From positions 62,001 through 126,000 of the forward strand of contig CAIPFE010000052.1 of assembly GCA_903864275.1 (NCBI GenBank): a stretch of 64,000 nucleotides of DNA, read 5' to 3'. This document shows, piece by piece, positions 40,706 to 48,919 of the stretch. Position 1 is the first letter of the stretch; each line of letters starts with the position of its first letter. The translations under genes were made by a program, and so were the position numbers. The DNA comes from an uncultured Mucilaginibacter sp. (GTDB lineage: Bacteria; Bacteroidota; Bacteroidia; Sphingobacteriales; Sphingobacteriaceae). The notes under the pieces are model-generated. The model was given only the letters and a program-made list of their open reading frames with translations, ran no database searches and had not been told where the DNA came from.

Positions 40706-41758
40706 ATGAAGCAATTTCCTGAAAGACTTAAGAACGCCCGAAAGATGAGCGGGCTTTCATTGCAGGACTTATCAGATCAGTTGAACGGCACTTTATCCAA
40801 GCAGGCTCTCAGCCGTTTGGAAACCGGCGAACAGTTCCCCGACAGCGATACTTTATCGAAGCTATGCTCCGCTTTAAACGTCACACTTGATTATTTCTTC
40901 AAAGATGCTTCAGTTGAGCTGGACCAGGTGGAGTTTCGCAAGCTGAAGAAACTGTCGGTAAAGGAACAGGAACGAGTAATTTCTACCACTAAGGAATACC
41001 TGGAAAGATACCTCGAGCTGGAAAATTTGTTGGGCATTACTGACCGGACCTCCTTTGCGCTGCGGTCCTACCCGATCAAGGATATGGGGGATATCCCCGG
41101 TGCAGTGAAGGAAATGCGTAAGATCCTGAAAGCCGGTAATGATCCCATTTACAATTGCGTGGAATTGCTGGAGGAGCACAATATCAAAGTATATCATGTG
41201 ATCGCCGATCCGTCCTTTTCCGGTATGTCTACTATTATCGGTAATGAGGTAGCAGTCATTGTATTTAATGACCACGACGAGATCCCTTTGGTGCGAAAGC
41301 GCTTTACGATCCTGCATGAGCTGGCACACCTCTACCTGAAATTAGATGACTTCGACGAAAGAGAATGCGAGCGGTTTTGTGATGCTTTCGCTGGTGGCGT
41401 CTTGCTACCAGACGAGAAGTTGATGGATTATTTTGGGGGTAAGAGGGTGACGGTATTTACTAAGGAGTTGCAATTCATTAAAAAGAATTACGGTATTGCT
41501 TTATCAGCGATTATGTACAGGGCAAAGACGCTTGGCCTAATCTCGGAATCATATATGAAATACTTTATGATCCGTTATAATCAGAATCTAAAAAAATCGG
41601 AGAGAATGGGTTATGCGGGGCGCGAGGAGTCGGACCGTTTTATACAGTTGCTGATACGTGGCATTGCGCAGGAGATTATTTCTACGACGAAAGCTGCGGC
41701 GCTGAATAATATGACCCTGGGGGAGTTTCGAGAAAAATACCTAGATGCTAATGCCTGA
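40706..41758 (+). CDS. XRE-family regulator with ImmA/IrrE metallopeptidase domain
   Basis: A 350-residue protein. Residues 5-70 form an XRE helix-turn-helix (LKNARKMSGLSLQDLSDQLN; SKQALSRLETGEQFP). A central linker leads to a COG2856/ImmA-IrrE peptidase with H204-E205-L-A-H208 in FTILHELAHLYLKL and ERFCDAFAGGVLLPDEKLMD giving the third zinc ligand. Such XRE-peptidase proteins act as repressor and protease together, typically sensing damage or phage. It is divergent from the ubiquitin-like operon and 17 bases upstream of a PIN gene. Confidence 0.9.
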   Translation: MKQFPERLKNARKMSGLSLQDLSDQLNGTLSKQALSRLETGEQFPDSDTLSKLCSALNVTLDYFFKDASVELDQVEFRKLKKLSVKEQERVISTTKEYLERYLELENLLGITDRTSFALRSYPIKDMGDIPGAVKEMRKILKAGNDPIYNCVELLEEHNIKVYHVIADPSFSGMSTIIGNEVAVIVFNDHDEIPLVRKRFTILHELAHLYLKLDDFDERECERFCDAFAGGVLLPDEKLMDYFGGKRVTVFTKELQFIKKNYGIALSAIMYRAKTLGLISESYMKYFMIRYNQNLKKSERMGYAGREESDRFIQLLIRGIAQEIISTTKAAALNNMTLGEFREKYLDANA

Positions 41759-41775
41759 GACCTTATTCAACTATA

Positions 41776-42267
41776 ATGCGATTAGCCGTCACTGATGCCA
41801 ATATTTTTATCGACCTTATTATTTTAGGGCTGGTTGAGCATTTGTTCGGTTTGGAGTTTGGTATTCATACCACACAAGAGGTTTTTGATCAGCTGACTGT
41901 GTTACAAAAAGAAAGCCTTGATGTTTTTGTCGATAAGGGTGTATTGACTGTGTACGCTTTCGCGGCTGACCAGCTGGTTGAAATCGGTGGGCTTGACTTT
42001 CCTGCGGGTTTGGAGCCGACGGACCGCACCGTATTTTATTATGCAAATCAATTGGGTTGTTTGGTAATTTCGGGGGATAATAAATTGAGAAAGTTTTGTG
42101 AGCAGAAGAGGCTTGAGGTTCATGGCTTGGTTTGGGTCTTTGACCAGATGGTAGAGTTACAGCTTATTTCCAGGACTATTGCCGTAGAGAAGCTTGAGAA
42201 ACTTATTTCTTATAATGACCGTTTGCCGTTAGAGGAAATTATGAAGAGGATAAGGAAATGGCGATAA
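41776..42267 (+). CDS. PIN-domain nuclease-like protein
   Basis: A 163-residue protein of the PIN fold: TDANIFIDLIILGLVEHLFG at the N-terminus gives the first acidic residue, E/D residues near HTTQEVFDQL and TDRTVFYYANQLGCLVISGD supply others, and KLRKFCEQKRLEVHGLVWVF follows. It is the DUF3368-like kind often paired with ImmA/IrrE-XRE proteins. PIN proteins cleave RNA; with the upstream gene it could be a toxin-antitoxin-like or defence pair. Confidence 0.8.
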   Translation: MRLAVTDANIFIDLIILGLVEHLFGLEFGIHTTQEVFDQLTVLQKESLDVFVDKGVLTVYAFAADQLVEIGGLDFPAGLEPTDRTVFYYANQLGCLVISGDNKLRKFCEQKRLEVHGLVWVFDQMVELQLISRTIAVEKLEKLISYNDRLPLEEIMKRIRKWR

Positions 42268-42375
42268 CTTAAATTTAAAAGTCATCATATTCCTCTAATA
42301 ACGGGCTGAAAGCTCATCATTAAATGTTTTTTAGTTTGAACAAAGATATTAATGCATTGCGTATTGTTTCTTTTG

Positions 42376-42405
42376 CTACTTTTCTTTACTCATAAAGAAA
42401 AGTAG
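42376..42405. terminator. Strong palindromic hairpin after the PIN gene
   Basis: CTACTTTTCTTT-ACTCAT-AAAGAAAAGTAG, a perfect 12-base stem, about 110 bases past the PIN stop. It separates the plus-strand pair from the convergent ICE genes and may act in both directions. Confidence 0.5.
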
Positions 42406-42415
42406 TCCGAGCAAT

Positions 42416-42437
42416 AAAAAAGGGGCTTCTGCCCCTT
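42416..42437 (-). terminator. Rho-independent terminator of the small ICE operon
   Basis: AAGGGGC-AGAA-GCCCCTT with a T-run on the minus strand, ten bases after the stop of the 50-residue gene. Confidence 0.85.
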
Positions 42438-42446
42438 AACGTCAAT

Positions 42447-42599
42447 TTATTCTATACAGACGACTAAGCCCTGCTGGCAATTTTTGGCTTCTTGTTCTGC
42501 CTGGTCGTACTCGTCGAACACTAAATTATTGCCGTTTTCATCTGTTGCAATGATGGCATATTCCGGGCCTCCGAATGTTTCTATTACAATGTAGCTCAT
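42447..42599 (-). CDS. Small ICE-associated protein (50 aa)
   Basis: An ATG frame of 50 codons encoding MSYIVIETFGGPEYAIIATD followed by ENGNNLVFDEYDQAEQEAKN and a CQQGLVVCIE end. It is acidic and protein-like throughout. It lies between the DUF932 gene and a good terminator, in the same direction, so it is probably real and co-transcribed. Family unknown; role probably in ICE maintenance. Confidence 0.72.
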   Translation of the reverse strand: MSYIVIETFGGPEYAIIATDENGNNLVFDEYDQAEQEAKNCQQGLVVCIE

Positions 42600-42638
42600 A
42601 AGAAATGGTATTAAGGGGGATTTCTCCCCCGTTAAACA

Positions 42639-43703
42639 TTAATTTAAAATACTGCTGCCTTCTTTTTCAAAAGCTCTGCATAGATTAAATGCCGACTGCG
42701 TTTTATTAAACCCGTTCCCAAAAAGGATGGATTTTAATTTAGCTTCGTCATTTTTATAATGCATGACATTTTGAAAATAGCCTGTTATGGCATTATAAGC
42801 ACCAAATAACGTTCCTTTTGTGGTTTGCATCTGCTGTGTTTCATTGGCGAAACCATATTCACATACCCGTTCGACGGTGTTTAAAAAGCGGCTGGAATAT
42901 TCGTCTATATTTTCATCATCCAAAACCTTTTGTAATACCTCTTTGCTTGGCGCCATTGCCTGTTGTACCAGTTTTAATAATTCCTTATCGGTAATGCGTA
43001 CGTGCGCCCAGCGGTTGAATATGCCGTTCAATTCGTTTGACATGGTGTTTGTCAAGCCCATTATTTTATGTGCCTGTAATAATCGCTCCTTTGCGCTTTC
43101 TGTATGGCGTATCTTTATGCAATTGCTCATATTATTTAAGGCAGCATGAAGCGTGTTGTTACATACTACCCTAACAGGGGTAAACGCTGCGGTAATGCTG
43201 CCGAAACCATCGTGCGAAGTAGTCAGGAAAAGGTATTTTTCGATAAGGTCATCATTACCTACCCGGATATAACCCGGCAATTTTGCGGTTATAAAAATAC
43301 GTTCGCCGTTGCCTAATGCGCCGGCAGTCTCGTATAAAATACCATCGCCGCCGCCGACAATTGCGTCAAAAAATGTGAATGCATCACAATTTTGTACGAT
43401 TTCATAATCTTTGCCGACTACGCCCAAAATCTGGTCGGTGTCGGTGCGAACGGTCGCAAAATAATTTGATACCGTTAACTGGCGTTCGATGGTCAAATCC
43501 ATATCGGTATCTTCGGCGGTGTCATATCCATAGGTGAAAAGCCTGCGTTTTTCTACGGTATAATCCAGCCCGGCAAATTTGATTGCCTCGGCGCTTGTCG
43601 GGTAACGGTCAACAATCTGACCTAATTTGTGCCATGCCTTTTCTTTGGTGCTGAAAAAACTGTGTTTGCCTGTTTTTTCATTGAAATTTATTAAGTGTGC
43701 CAT
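42639..43703 (-). CDS. DUF932 phage/plasmid-like protein
   Basis: A 354-residue protein of the DUF932 (phage/plasmid-related TIGR03299-like) family: WHKLGQIVDRYPTSAEAIKF, VVGKDYEIVQNCDAFTFFDA, ETAGALGNGERIFITAKLPG and VRVVCNNTLHAALNN. Such proteins are common in Bacteroidota conjugative elements and phages; their function is not established, though a single-stranded-DNA or replication role has been suggested. Clearly full length. Confidence 0.88.
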   Translation of the reverse strand: MAHLINFNEKTGKHSFFSTKEKAWHKLGQIVDRYPTSAEAIKFAGLDYTVEKRRLFTYGYDTAEDTDMDLTIERQLTVSNYFATVRTDTDQILGVVGKDYEIVQNCDAFTFFDAIVGGGDGILYETAGALGNGERIFITAKLPGYIRVGNDDLIEKYLFLTTSHDGFGSITAAFTPVRVVCNNTLHAALNNMSNCIKIRHTESAKERLLQAHKIMGLTNTMSNELNGIFNRWAHVRITDKELLKLVQQAMAPSKEVLQKVLDDENIDEYSSRFLNTVERVCEYGFANETQQMQTTKGTLFGAYNAITGYFQNVMHYKNDEAKLKSILFGNGFNKTQSAFNLCRAFEKEGSSILN

Positions 43704-43707
43704 TGTC

Positions 43708-43881
43708 TTAAACTTTTAATTTGTAGTCCATAAATTTTAGTTCCTTGATTTTTACCTTTTTGGTGTCGGTAATGGTGCAGGTCGCCTTTTGCTGTATTTC
43801 GGTTATGGCTTCGTGCGCCGTTTTGTGGCTGGTCTGTACGGTTGCCTTGACCAGTAAAAAAATCGTATCGTACATGGTCAT
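43708..43881 (-). CDS. Small ICE protein (57 aa), unknown
   Basis: A 57-codon frame (MTMYDTIFLLVKATVQTSHK, then TAHEAITEIQQKATCTITDT and a lysine-rich end) lying four bases upstream of the DUF932 gene. Its ATG overlaps the stop of the next upstream small gene as TAATG, a typical translational coupling. No family recognised. Confidence 0.72.
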   Translation of the reverse strand: MTMYDTIFLLVKATVQTSHKTAHEAITEIQQKATCTITDTKKVKIKELKFMDYKLKV

Positions 43882-44009
43882 TACTGGTTATAGTTGTTCA
43901 TAAATTCCGCCAGTTCCAATTCAAAAACTGCCGGGTTATCCTGTGCCAGTTGTTCTGCGTAGCCTTCCCAAAATATTTGGTTTAGCAACTCTATAAAAAG
44001 TTCGTACAT
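43881..44009 (-). CDS. Small acidic ICE protein (42 aa), unknown
   Basis: A 42-codon frame, MYELFIELLNQIFWEGYAEQ then LAQDNPAVFELELAEFMNNY NQ, strongly acidic and amphipathic. It shares a TAATG junction with the 57-residue gene downstream, which argues that both are translated. Confidence 0.65.
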   Translation of the reverse strand: MYELFIELLNQIFWEGYAEQLAQDNPAVFELELAEFMNNYNQ

Positions 44010-44037
44010 CTTAATTCCTGTTTTTTGGTGAAACCTT

Positions 44038-44081
44038 AAAAAGCCTCCCGATATCCCGATAGCTATCGGGACGGGAGGCTT
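44038..44081 (-). terminator. Terminator between ICE operons
   Basis: AAGCCTCCCG and CGGGAGGCTT arms enclose a second inner palindrome (CCCGATAGCTATCGGG), followed by five T on the minus strand. It ends the transcript of the gene at 44093-44674. Confidence 0.85.
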
Positions 44082-44092
44082 CCTGTTGATTT

Positions 44093-44674
44093 TTAAGCTT
44101 GCGGAAAATTGATGGTTGCTTCAATTTCTGCCAGTTTGCCCTCACATGCATCAAAAATGTACTGTGTAACCATGCGGATTAAATTGGGGGTATTGGTCAC
44201 AAATTCGCGGTTTTTGTCATCTTTGATAATCAGCTTGCAGCCTTGGTAAGGGTTGCTTTCAAGTTCGTCCTGTTCTTCAATCAACTTTACCTCGAACGCC
44301 TCTAAAGTTTTGATACGCCCGATAAGCGCCAAACGCTGTAAGCTTTTGCGGTGCAGGTCGTCTACAGCTTTTAATTTTGCATCCAAAGACAAAACAGGTT
44401 TAGCCTCGGGTTTTTGTTCAGCGGTGTTTACTTCGGCTGCTGCGAGTTGCTTAGTGTCTGCGGGTTGGTTATCCATTGCAGCGGGATTACTTGCCTTTGC
44501 CTCGGCAGCTTTGGCTGTCTCACTTTCCGCACCTTTGGCAGGTGTTTGATTTTGGGCGGTTTCATTTTTTGCTTCCTTTCCTGTAAGGCTTGGACGGTTT
44601 TCGGTTTTAACTGAACTGTTGTTTTTTTCGGCTGTACCTTGTACACCTTTTGCATTTTTTTCTGCGGTTTGCAT
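44093..44674 (-). CDS. ICE-associated protein with disordered N-terminus
   Basis: A 193-residue protein. The first ~95 residues are low-complexity (A, K, E, T, Q, P) and probably disordered; the C-terminal ~95 form a compact acidic domain (LDAKLKAVDDLHRKSLQRLA; LEAFEVKLIEEQDELESNPY; ACEGKLAEIEATINF). No family is recognised, but proteins of this make-up recur in Bacteroidota conjugative elements. Located just downstream of structured non-coding DNA. Confidence 0.7.
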   Translation of the reverse strand: MQTAEKNAKGVQGTAEKNNSSVKTENRPSLTGKEAKNETAQNQTPAKGAESETAKAAEAKASNPAAMDNQPADTKQLAAAEVNTAEQKPEAKPVLSLDAKLKAVDDLHRKSLQRLALIGRIKTLEAFEVKLIEEQDELESNPYQGCKLIIKDDKNREFVTNTPNLIRMVTQYIFDACEGKLAEIEATINFPQA

Positions 44675-44737
44675 TTTTTTAGAAATTAAAGAGTTAAAAA
44701 TTTTGTTAATTCCTTTCTCTCTTCCCTTTCCCTGATT

Positions 44738-44922
44738 AGCTTTTTTTCAAAAGAAAAAGGAAAAAAAGAAAGCCCATTTTTGGGGTAGCCGGAAAGCAAC
44801 AGGAGAGCTATAAGTCCCGCAGGGTGACTGCCATTCGCTTAGCGCAGCAGGCATTATGCGCTCGTATGTTGCGGCGGCTACCCTTCTTTGCGGCTCTTTT
44901 TTTCGTTTTTTTGAAAAAAGTT
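44738..44922. repeat. Long inverted-repeat element (~185 bp)
   Basis: Arms of about 50 bases (44738-44791 and 44875-44922) are imperfect inverted copies, sharing GGGTAGCCG at their inner ends and T/A-rich TTTTTTCAAAA-like outer ends. The loop holds further small inverted repeats. It has no coding potential and resembles a MITE-like or structured-RNA element. Confidence 0.6.
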
Positions 44923-44970
44923 ATCTCAATTTCATTTTTATAAAAAGGGTTTTAATGGGGGGAAGCAAGT

Positions 44971-45126
44971 GCCTGGCTGGTGGGTGTGCGGGAAATTGAA
45001 CGGCAGCGGAGCGGGAGTGAAATTTAGCTTGCGGCCCGACACACCCAACAGACAGGCTCTTGCTGCGGGGCTAAAAAACTGGTGAGGCATTCCGCCGGGG
45101 CGGGAATGACGAACCTGCTTTTTAGC
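44971..45126. other. GC-rich nested inverted repeats; candidate oriT or structured RNA
   Basis: An imperfect ~22-base inverted repeat (44971-44992 against 45035-45057, around GGGTGTG/CACACCC) is followed by a second pair (GCTAAAAA at 45070-45077, TTTTTAGC at 45119-45126) that encloses a hairpin (CATTCCGCC...GGGAATG). The surrounding 890 bases contain no supportable gene. Stacked inverted repeats in a conjugative element suggest an origin of transfer or regulatory RNA, but no relaxase is near to confirm it. Confidence 0.4.
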
Positions 45127-45568
45127 GGGGCCGTGCCAGGGACAGCAGCGGCATCCTTCGCAGAAGATACAGCGGATGGCCCGGTCCGCCGCGAGGCGGA
45201 GGCGCCCGGATAGTGAATTAAATGGCGGTATGCGGGAAAACGAAGTTTTTTTTAAAAAGGGATTTCCTACCGGCAGGGATAGCGCCGAAGGAGTAATGGA
45301 AGGGATCGTTGGAGGACTTGACCCCTATTCGCAAATTTGCGTGAACAGTCCGGAGAGGACCTTAAATGTTGGAAAACTAATCAGGACAGGAGCCGGTTAG
45401 CCTTGCGGGCCGGGAATTAGAATTATCCGTCAAGGACTATGGAATTGATGAAACGTAAACCAGTGCTTGACAGCGGAAGGGAATTTAATCCCTACCATTT
45501 ATGTGTGTTAGCTCTCTAAAAATATAAACAGGGATAACCAGCAAAAGTGATCCTTGATTTCAAAAAAT

Positions 45569-46570
45569 CTATCTTTTGCTGACCATTTCCGGGGTGATCG
45601 CCCAGTCGATGCGGTTCAGTCTATCCGCAACATCATTGAGCGTTTTGATCAGTTCTGCTTCGTCGGGAAGCGGGCCGGTTACCAAATCTCTGAATGAGGT
45701 ATGGTAAGGCGCTTTAATTTTGTCCCAGGTATCCGTGGCGGCAGAAAAAATGATTGCTTTTGCCGGATGGGCCGTCAGCCAAACATTGTTATTTTTGAAG
45801 CTTTTGATGTCATCTATGCCTACCTGGTTCAGCATAGCGTCAAAATGTTTACTGTGATAAAAATCCAGGACTTCCTGATCATTCAGCAACATATGTATAT
45901 CATAAATATGGCGAATCTTAAGAGAAAGGTCATTATAAGGATCTTCTGTCTGAGAGAACCGCACCAGGCTCATTATTTTTTCGCATAATGTTCGCTCTTT
46001 CGTTAATACCTGCACCTCAAATGGCTGCAGGCCATACTCTACTATGAGCGGGGACTGACCAGTTTCCCGCATTAACTGGGTGATATAGCAGCTAACCTCC
46101 ATGGTTACATGGGGTTCAAAATTCCCGAGCCAGGTAACTTCCAATATGATCTGTTCCCTGACGTGCCCGAAATCGCCCTTGAAACCGCCTTTTTCATAGG
46201 CATGAACCGTTTTCCTGATCTGCCCTAGTTTATTGGTCACACCGGGCACGTCTATTTCGGGCATGATATTTTCAACAATCCTGGAAATATTCCTGATTTT
46301 AGTTTTCAACCGATTATCATTTTCACCGGGACGGCGAAAAACAACGATGTCAACATCTTCTGAAAAGCGCTCGATCAAGTGATAACATTTTGACAAGGCT
46401 GTACCGCCTTTAAATACAGCCTCTGTGGCCATTTCTGATTCAAAAATTGCCTCCAAAGCGGCAGTTATCCAATAATCTTTTTCGATAAAGATTTCGGGGA
46501 TGCCGAAGCGCTGGGCGGCAGCAAGCACCGCATCGCGAAATAGTCCGGGGTTATCGTGGAGATGCATCAT
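45569..46570 (-). CDS. AbiEii-type nucleotidyltransferase toxin
   Basis: A 333-residue protein of the AbiEii/AbiGii family. IEKDYWITAALEAIFES, the nucleotidyltransferase motif FKGGTALSKCYHLIERFSED with VDIVVFRR, and KERTLCEKIMSLVRFSQ are all present. AbiEii proteins transfer nucleotides to tRNA or other RNA and block growth during phage infection. Its ATG overlaps the antitoxin stop codon by one base (TGATG), so the pair is a typical type IV-like toxin-antitoxin unit carried by the ICE. Confidence 0.9.
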   Translation of the reverse strand: MMHLHDNPGLFRDAVLAAAQRFGIPEIFIEKDYWITAALEAIFESEMATEAVFKGGTALSKCYHLIERFSEDVDIVVFRRPGENDNRLKTKIRNISRIVENIMPEIDVPGVTNKLGQIRKTVHAYEKGGFKGDFGHVREQIILEVTWLGNFEPHVTMEVSCYITQLMRETGQSPLIVEYGLQPFEVQVLTKERTLCEKIMSLVRFSQTEDPYNDLSLKIRHIYDIHMLLNDQEVLDFYHSKHFDAMLNQVGIDDIKSFKNNNVWLTAHPAKAIIFSAATDTWDKIKAPYHTSFRDLVTGPLPDEAELIKTLNDVADRLNRIDWAITPEMVSKR

Positions 46571-47289
46571 CAGACAATGTTCCAGTTCGTGCGTGCCGGT
46601 AAAGCGGTGTTACTTATACGGTAGCTGTAGGTTGTTAAAGGGTTAATACTTTGATACAGCGGAACCACGGCTTCTTTCATACCCAATTGTTCGAGCAGTG
46701 CGCCGGTCAATGCACGTACCCTTGGCGGGTATTTCAATGCCAGTGCGACCAGTTTAGTTTTATCAGGAATGTTATTTAATTTTTGCAATAGCGTTTTAAC
46801 CGCATTATCACGGTCAACATCAGGAATAATTTTAAGGTCTTTGACTGCATCCAGCAGTTCAAGCAGCGGGTAGTTATCATCAGTAACATCCACATAGCTT
46901 TTAACCGGCCTTACCTGTATATTCCCGATACGGGTGATAATCCTTTTTTCACGGCTTGCTATATTGAGGTTTTTAGGGACCTGTGCGGTTAACCCCATCC
47001 GGTTATATAAAGAAGTACCTGTAATATAAGCTATTCTTTTGTTATTTTCAAATAAATAAGGTTTTACCAGTTCCTCCTCCGCAGGCTTTAAAGTTCCGAA
47101 TACTGTTTTCTTCGGTTTATAAAAAGTACCGGTTGAAGCGCGATCTATGACGCCCTTCTTTTTTAGTCTTTCCATAGCTTTAGCGGCTGCAGGATATTCC
47201 CCAGGTGCAATAGATAGCTCCTGGTATCCGAAAATGGCACCATCCTGCATACCTGCTATGGTATTTTCTATTCGTTTCGCTACTGTCAT
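46570..47289 (-). CDS. AbiEi-like antitoxin (DUF6088 family)
   Basis: A 239-residue protein with a winged-helix-like N-terminus (FGYQELSIAPGEYPAAAKAM; ERLKKKGVIDRASTGTFYKP) and a C-terminal domain of AbiEi type (YITGTSLYNRMGLTAQVPKN; KTKLVALALKYPPRVRALTG). It neutralises the downstream nucleotidyltransferase and is expected to repress its own promoter. A perfect 30-base palindrome lies 43 bases upstream of the start. Confidence 0.85.
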   Translation of the reverse strand: MTVAKRIENTIAGMQDGAIFGYQELSIAPGEYPAAAKAMERLKKKGVIDRASTGTFYKPKKTVFGTLKPAEEELVKPYLFENNKRIAYITGTSLYNRMGLTAQVPKNLNIASREKRIITRIGNIQVRPVKSYVDVTDDNYPLLELLDAVKDLKIIPDVDRDNAVKTLLQKLNNIPDKTKLVALALKYPPRVRALTGALLEQLGMKEAVVPLYQSINPLTTYSYRISNTALPARTNWNIV

Positions 47290-47332
47290 AACATATCTTT
47301 TACAGTAGCAAAGATAATCATGAATTTTAAAA

Positions 47333-47362
47333 TGTCAAGTATTTTGCGCAAAATACTTGACA
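47333..47362 (-). promoter_or_regulatory. Perfect 30-base palindrome, probable AbiEi operator
   Basis: The half-site TGTCAAGTATTTTGC is followed directly by its exact complement, with no spacer. It also contains TTGACA-like sequence at each end, so binding would cover the promoter. Position fits autoregulation of the AbiE pair. Confidence 0.75.
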
Positions 47363-47397
47363 AAATGTATTACCGAAGACGTGACACAATAAAAATA

Positions 47398-47471
47398 AAA
47401 GCCCCCTTACACTCGCTGTTTGGGGGCTTTAACCTAAACCTTATCACAAAGGCAAGCAGGTTGCTTGCCTT
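47398..47471. terminator. Two hairpins, probable bidirectional terminators
   Basis: AAAGCCCCC/GGGGGCTTT (47398-47430) with T-rich flank on the minus strand, and AAGGCAAGC/GCTTGCCTT (47449-47471). They separate the AbiE unit from the minus-strand genes upstream. Confidence 0.7.
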
Positions 47472-47519
47472 GAGCCGCAAAATTACAAAATATTTTTCGT
47501 GAAAAACAGGATGGTGCAG

Positions 47520-47753
47520 TTAATAACGGCGGCGATCATTCCGTATTTTGGATCGCATATACTCCGCAAAAAGCCGTTCCTGTGAACGTTTTTCGGCTTG
47601 TTTTTTGGTACGGCGGTTCCAACCCCAAAAGAATAGCACCCAGATTCCGAAAGCTACAATAAAAGCCGGGAAAGGGTATTTCATATTTGTTGCAGCCATA
47701 AAAGCGCCAGTCGAAATAAAGCATGTAAGGATAAAATAGACGATGGTTTTCAT
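47520..47753 (-). CDS. Small ICE membrane protein (77 aa)
   Basis: From the ATG at 47753 (MKTIVYFILTCFISTGAFMA) the protein has two membrane helices and a very basic C-terminus (WNRRTKKQAEKRSQERLFAE; RSKIRNDRRRY). A longer frame starts with TTG and is not needed. No family named; probably a membrane accessory of the conjugation machinery. Confidence 0.65.
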   Translation of the reverse strand: MKTIVYFILTCFISTGAFMAATNMKYPFPAFIVAFGIWVLFFWGWNRRTKKQAEKRSQERLFAEYMRSKIRNDRRRY

Positions 47754-47816
47754 AACATTCAATACTTAAAAATACTAAAAATATTAGACATTTGAAAGCA
47801 AAAAGGTTTATTTTTT

Positions 47817-48290
47817 TTAGTTGATTTCATAGACGCGGTTGTGCTTTCGGGTCTCTAAAACCCTTTCCCGCAGTTCTTCCACAAGGTTGGATAAAGGGAT
47901 ACCGCGCAACCATATTTCGGGACTTTCCGGGTCTGTGGTCTTAAGGTGCAGGTCCATCAATCTGAAAATTTGAAGGATAAAAGGTTGCTCCAAAATATAA
48001 TCTTTGACGCGGAACAATTCCACCGTATCCACCTGCCTGAAAAACAACCCCCTGTTCACTTGCAAGTATTCGGGCGTTATGAGATACCTGATCCTGCGAA
48101 TATACAGGTAGCGGTAAGCGGCGAATAACATGATCGCCAGGCTTAGCCAGATCAGCACCGGAAAATAACGCCAGGCTAAAAGCAGGAATCCGGCGGCGGC
48201 CAACAGCAAACCGGATATTTTAATAAAAGCAAAAATAACAGCAGGCCTGATCTCTATGACCGGCTGTAAATTGGGTTGTTGAACTTCCAT
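47817..48290 (-). CDS. Bacterial PH-domain membrane protein (bPH2-like)
   Basis: A 157-residue protein with two adjacent membrane helices (about 20-60) and a C-terminal bPH2-type domain: YRYLYIRRIRYLITPEYLQV, FRQVDTVELFRVKDYILEQP, LKTTDPESPEIWLRGIP. Widespread in Bacteroidota conjugative elements; function not established. It lies five bases from the end of the next upstream gene. Confidence 0.8.
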   Translation of the reverse strand: MEVQQPNLQPVIEIRPAVIFAFIKISGLLLAAAGFLLLAWRYFPVLIWLSLAIMLFAAYRYLYIRRIRYLITPEYLQVNRGLFFRQVDTVELFRVKDYILEQPFILQIFRLMDLHLKTTDPESPEIWLRGIPLSNLVEELRERVLETRKHNRVYEIN

Positions 48291-48295
48291 AAATT

Positions 48296-48919
48296 TTATT
48301 GGTTAAATGTGCCACACCTGACCAGGTCAAGCCAGCTATTTGCCGACTTTGGTTTTAGTGTCCGGGCGTGAAAACGGTATTCGGATTGCTTTTCAAAAGC
48401 GTTCAAACTGAAAAGTTCGCGACTGCATGAAAAAGTTTTGGAGCGGAATGTAACGGCTACTTTTTGGTTATCAAGGGAAACAGCCGCAGTCTGGTTACGC
48501 AGCGCGGCGGCTGTCTTCAAATCGCATACCCTGCCCAAAAGGTCATTACAAAAAAGCAAGGAAATACGCTTGCCCTTAATCCAACGCTTCAGCCATCGGA
48601 AATGTTCGCTGCAAGGCCTGGTGCCGGTGCTGATGAACAGCAGGTTACCGGTTTGGTTATAGGCGCGATAATGAATATGCAGCCAGGCGATTGCTTCCAT
48701 TGCAGAGCCGCAAATGAATATTTCCCGCGCAAATGCTAAATCAGTACCCGCCAGCCAGTAATTTTCGGTGGAAGGGATATGATGAAAAGCCATACCATAG
48801 GTTTCCGTGTATCTGCCATAATGAAATACCAGGTCGCCTGAACTGTCGCCGGAATAATAAGGGGAAAAGAATTCCTGTACTTCCCTACGGATGCCGAGCC
48901 GGGTTAAAAAGGGATGCAT
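48296..48919 (-). CDS. ICE protein with Toprim-like C-terminal part
   Basis: A 207-residue protein. The C-terminal half contains LLFISTGTRPCSEHFRWLKR and KRISLLFCNDLLGRVCDLKT, which look like a degenerate Toprim fold as found in mobile-element primase-like proteins. The usual acidic catalytic residues are not clear. It overlaps the next upstream gene by one base and is part of the ICE operon. Confidence 0.55.
   Translation of the reverse strand: MHPFLTRLGIRREVQEFFSPYYSGDSSGDLVFHYGRYTETYGMAFHHIPSTENYWLAGTDLAFAREIFICGSAMEAIAWLHIHYRAYNQTGNLLFISTGTRPCSEHFRWLKRWIKGKRISLLFCNDLLGRVCDLKTAAALRNQTAAVSLDNQKVAVTFRSKTFSCSRELFSLNAFEKQSEYRFHARTLKPKSANSWLDLVRCGTFNQ

Noticed and set aside
45176..45400. 74-codon plus-strand frame in the GC-rich ICE region
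   Set aside because: Low-complexity start from inverted repeats and no family; more likely structured non-coding DNA.
44675..48919. Search for a relaxase (MobA/TraI-type) among ICE genes
   Set aside because: No gene here shows the three-histidine relaxase motif; the relaxase must lie outside the window.
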